Shown here piece after piece: positions 61,363 to 64,000 of a DNA stretch of 64,000 nucleotides. Source of the stretch: Dermanyssus gallinae (Eukaryota > Arthropoda > Arachnida > Mesostigmata > Dermanyssidae); the NCBI GenBank assembly GCA_003439945.1, contig QVRM01002189.1, positions 1,268,001-1,332,000 of the forward strand. The letters run 5' to 3'. Under the pieces are notes generated by a model. The model saw only the letters and a program-made list of their open reading frames with translations. It was not told the DNA's origin and ran no database searches. Each line of letters starts with the position of its first letter. Position 1 is the stretch's first letter. The position numbers and the translations under genes are program-made.

Positions 61363-62511
61363 ATGGCCTGGACGAAGTACCAACTGTTCCTGGCCGGCAT
61401 GCTGGTCGTCACCGGTTCGATCAATACGCTGGCCACAAAGTTTGCCGACACGAGCAGCGCTCGAGGACGCCCCGGAGGACTGTACAATAATGGCACCGCT
61501 AACGTGCCGACGACGCAGGAGCATCTGTTCAAGCACCCCTTCCTCCAGGCGACGGGCATGTTTATCGGGGAGTTCAGCTGTCTGATTTTCTTCAAAATTA
61601 TGCTTTTTGTGTACAAGAAACGCCAGGCGCCCGAGGACGAGCTGCCGGATATGCTCAAAGGTAACCGTGACTTCAACCCGTTTATCTTCTACTTGCCGGC
61701 GCTCTGCGACATGATCGGTACGAGTGTGATGTACGTCGGCCTCATCATGACCTACCCGGCTTCGTTTCAAATGTTCCGCGGTGCTGTCATCATTTTTACC
61801 GGTCTCTTCTCGATGATCTTCCTGAAGAGGCGTCTGTTCGCATACAAATGGGTCGGCATCCTATTCGTGTTGAGCGGCCTTGTGATTCTGGGCCTGGCTG
61901 ATTTGAGTTCGGCGAGTGGTGGCAGCGGTTCGACCGAGTACACAAAGAAATCGATCATAACCGGAGACTTGCTCATCGTGGTGGCGCAGGTGATCACGGC
62001 CACGCAGATGGTGCTTGAGGAAAAGTTTGTCTTGCAGAGCAACGTGCCAGCTCTACAAGCTGTCGGCTGGGAAGGCTTCTTCGGCATGTGCACGCTTGGC
62101 ATACTGCTGGTGCCCATGTTCTTCATTACGGTTGGAGGTGTGCCCTTCGAGGACTCGATCGACGGTCTGTACCAAATCGCGCAAAGTGGATCGGTTGCCG
62201 GTGGCTTCTTTGGCACGCTCGTGTCGATCAGCTTCTTCAACTTCGCCGGCGTCTCGGTTACGAAGCAACTGTCGGCAACGACACGTATGGTTCTCGATTC
62301 GGTGCGCACTATCATTATCTGGGCTGTCTCGCTGGCCCTCGGTACTCAGCAGTTCCAGGTAGCGACGCTGGGAGGTTTTGCTGTTCTACTTGTCGGCATG
62401 GCCCTGTACAACAATATCGGGTTCGTGCCCTTCATGGTGCAGCGAGGCTGGATGAAGGACCCCGAGGCGGAAGAGGAGGACACGCGAAGCATAGAAAATA
62501 ATGCAGCGTAA
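61363..62511 (+). CDS. SLC35F6: SLC35F6-like solute carrier (drug/metabolite transporter superfamily)
   Basis: Intact 382-codon frame in a single exon, with an ATG in context agaacgATGG and a TAA stop. The N-terminus MAWTKYQLFLAG and the blocks PALCDMIGTS (about 112-121), FQMFRGAVIIFTGLFS (135-150) and KQLSATTRMVLDSVRT (301-316) are hallmarks of the SLC35F6 (C2orf18/ANT2BP) family, whose human member is about 371 residues. I count about ten hydrophobic segments: near 6-24, 62-84, 107-129, 135-155, 163-180, 199-217, 237-257, 280-295, 313-327 and 332-350. A sequon NGT lies at 43-45 in the first loop. The acidic tail (about 367-373) is probably cytosolic. The family is reported in lysosomal and mitochondrial membranes; its substrate is not settled. 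The frame is uninterrupted, so introns, if any, lie in the 5' UTR, where an acceptor-like tttcag ends about 13 bases before the ATG. No neighbour suggests a shared function. Confidence 0.96.
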   Translation: MAWTKYQLFLAGMLVVTGSINTLATKFADTSSARGRPGGLYNNGTANVPTTQEHLFKHPFLQATGMFIGEFSCLIFFKIMLFVYKKRQAPEDELPDMLKGNRDFNPFIFYLPALCDMIGTSVMYVGLIMTYPASFQMFRGAVIIFTGLFSMIFLKRRLFAYKWVGILFVLSGLVILGLADLSSASGGSGSTEYTKKSIITGDLLIVVAQVITATQMVLEEKFVLQSNVPALQAVGWEGFFGMCTLGILLVPMFFITVGGVPFEDSIDGLYQIAQSGSVAGGFFGTLVSISFFNFAGVSVTKQLSATTRMVLDSVRTIIIWAVSLALGTQQFQVATLGGFAVLLVGMALYNNIGFVPFMVQRGWMKDPEAEEEDTRSIENNAA

Positions 62512-63810
62512 TACAGTGTCTTACTAAACCAACTGTAGTGAATGCCGATTTGTGTGATAACGATGTATTTTGTGCACAATATTGTAAATTAGAAACAACA
62601 ACTACATTGGCAACAATAATGGCAATTTCATGACTTATCGTCAGTTAGAAATGGTAGATGGCACGTCTTTTCAAGTGCCAGTCAACGCTAAACTTCAAAG
62701 GATCTGCAACTTTGAACAATACATAAGTAAACTAACCTTTAATCTTAATAGTATGTGTTATGTCGTTTTCATTCTTTGACAAAATAATATTAAGCATTAG
62801 GGCCAGTGTTGATAATTAATTATCTATTAGTTGATATTCATCCGTTTTGGTGCCAAGTCAACTGACGCCACAACAGCCACATCGGACCATGCGTCACAAC
62901 TCAACGTGGATAGATTTCCTATCTAAAATAGTTGCAATAGAAATGTTTTTATATTATTTACGGCCTCTTGACAGCGACGATAATTCGCACTTAGGCGACT
63001 AACCAGAACATGAAAGTGCGTTAGGACAGACAAATATAGTCCGGCCAGATTGCAAGTAATTATGTACTAACGAGAATGGAATAGTTCTATAAATGATCAC
63101 CATTAGCATTATTTAGCGTCTCTTCGAGTTCACATTCGTATTAGATTTCCGATCTAGCTTCTAGAAGCTAATTTTCTAGATTCGAGGAACATGGCGGCGA
63201 ACAACAGGCTTTGGACAAGCCGCTTAGCAGTATTTACAGATGCAGTTGTTTGTTGTCTTGCGTGTGGAGGGCGCTTGTCTGACGGAGTCTGGCGGGAAAC
63301 CCATGCACTTTGCATCTAGTGTGCACGTGCCTCGGCTCGTGAAGTGGCTGCTTTGACAATTCGACAGCGTGGCAGATTCCCTATGTTTACCAGCCGTTTC
63401 TTTATGACCGACCATCAGTCGACAGCTACTGATAGAATAAGAGAAAGCCAATACAACTAAGTATAGCGCACGGTTCCCCGTAATGACGGATCAATATGTT
63501 CACAGCAACAGTGATAATAGGTTTCAGCGATGGGGTTAACTCCCCACTTCTTCTGCCTCGATCCTTCTATCTGGGTCGTCTTGTTTTAAGCAGCAGGGGT
63601 TACTACGAGCGTTGGCACGAATTATGTTCGTTTCGCACGTCTGTGTGGCACTCCGTGCCTCCAAAAATGAATGTTCAAAACACAGCGTCATGGAACGAAA
63701 ACGCTTGCAGCTCTGCCTTTCGGATAGAAGGATAGAAGGGTTACCGCAGTCTGAGGTCTCAAGGCTAATTTATTTCTGATTGGCACTAATTACAGGGCAT
63801 TCTCTCGTAG
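62512..63810. other. 3' flank of the SLC35F6-like gene, no further gene
   Basis: No canonical AATAAA is seen in the first 500 bases past the stop. A variant AATACA lies near 62.72 kb. Later frames are short and featureless. Confidence 0.5.
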
Positions 63811-63876
63811 ATAAACGTTGCAGCTACTTTCTACGATAAACGTTGCAGCTACTTTCTACGATAAACGTTGCAGCTA
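63811..63876. repeat. 25-bp tandem repeat, about 2.6 copies
   Basis: The unit starts ataaacgttgcagctacttt and ends ctacg. Copies begin at 63811, 63836 and 63861 and are identical, which suggests recent origin. Confidence 0.95.
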
Positions 63877-64000
63877 AAACCACGGACGTTAAAACCAATA
63901 AGCAAAAGTAGGTTGGTCATGCTCGTAGGGAAGTGACGCGTAACCGCGTACACTCGACCGCCTGCAGTGAAACCAGCCACAAGAAGTCTCTAATTCTTAG

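Overview
The window is animal nuclear DNA. Its protein-coding exons have GT-AG introns. It carries dozens of (TA)n microsatellites, triplet repeats, and decayed LINE and mariner remnants. The one gene I recognise with confidence is an intronless solute-carrier gene of the SLC35F6 family. The repeat and transposon mix suggests an arthropod, and a mite or other chelicerate is my guess; no marker here proves it. Gene density is low and most long open frames are chance frames in GC-rich or triplet-rich DNA.

Layout. 1-43.7 kb is mostly non-coding. It holds a possible two-exon start of a gene (319-926), a probable small secreted Gly-rich protein (5477-5800, minus), possible orphan exons (23.9-24.5 kb minus; 35.75-35.86 kb minus) and transposon relics: a LINE 3' end at 2.5-3.1 kb, a LINE RT relic at 27.4-27.8 kb, a mariner relic at 30.4-30.8 kb and a LINE RT relic at 36.8-37.6 kb. 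Triplet and (TA)n repeats are scattered throughout.

43.7-57.8 kb is a direct tandem duplication. Each unit carries a small three-exon gene on the minus strand (137 and 140 codons, unknown family), a decayed mariner in intron 2, a conserved AATAAA downstream, and a broken plus-strand coding region upstream of the gene. Splice sites, phases and reading frames are intact in both gene copies. Copy B has gained a LINE in intron 1 and about 0.66 kb of other sequence in intron 2.

58.6-59.0 kb holds another LINE RT fragment split by a (TA)n tract. 61.36-62.51 kb is the complete SLC35F6-like gene with a 36-codon upstream ORF. The remainder to 64 kb shows no gene, apart from a 25-bp tandem repeat near the end.

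The genes show no operon-like or pathway relationship. The most interesting object is the tandem pair of small genes, which I could not assign to any known family.
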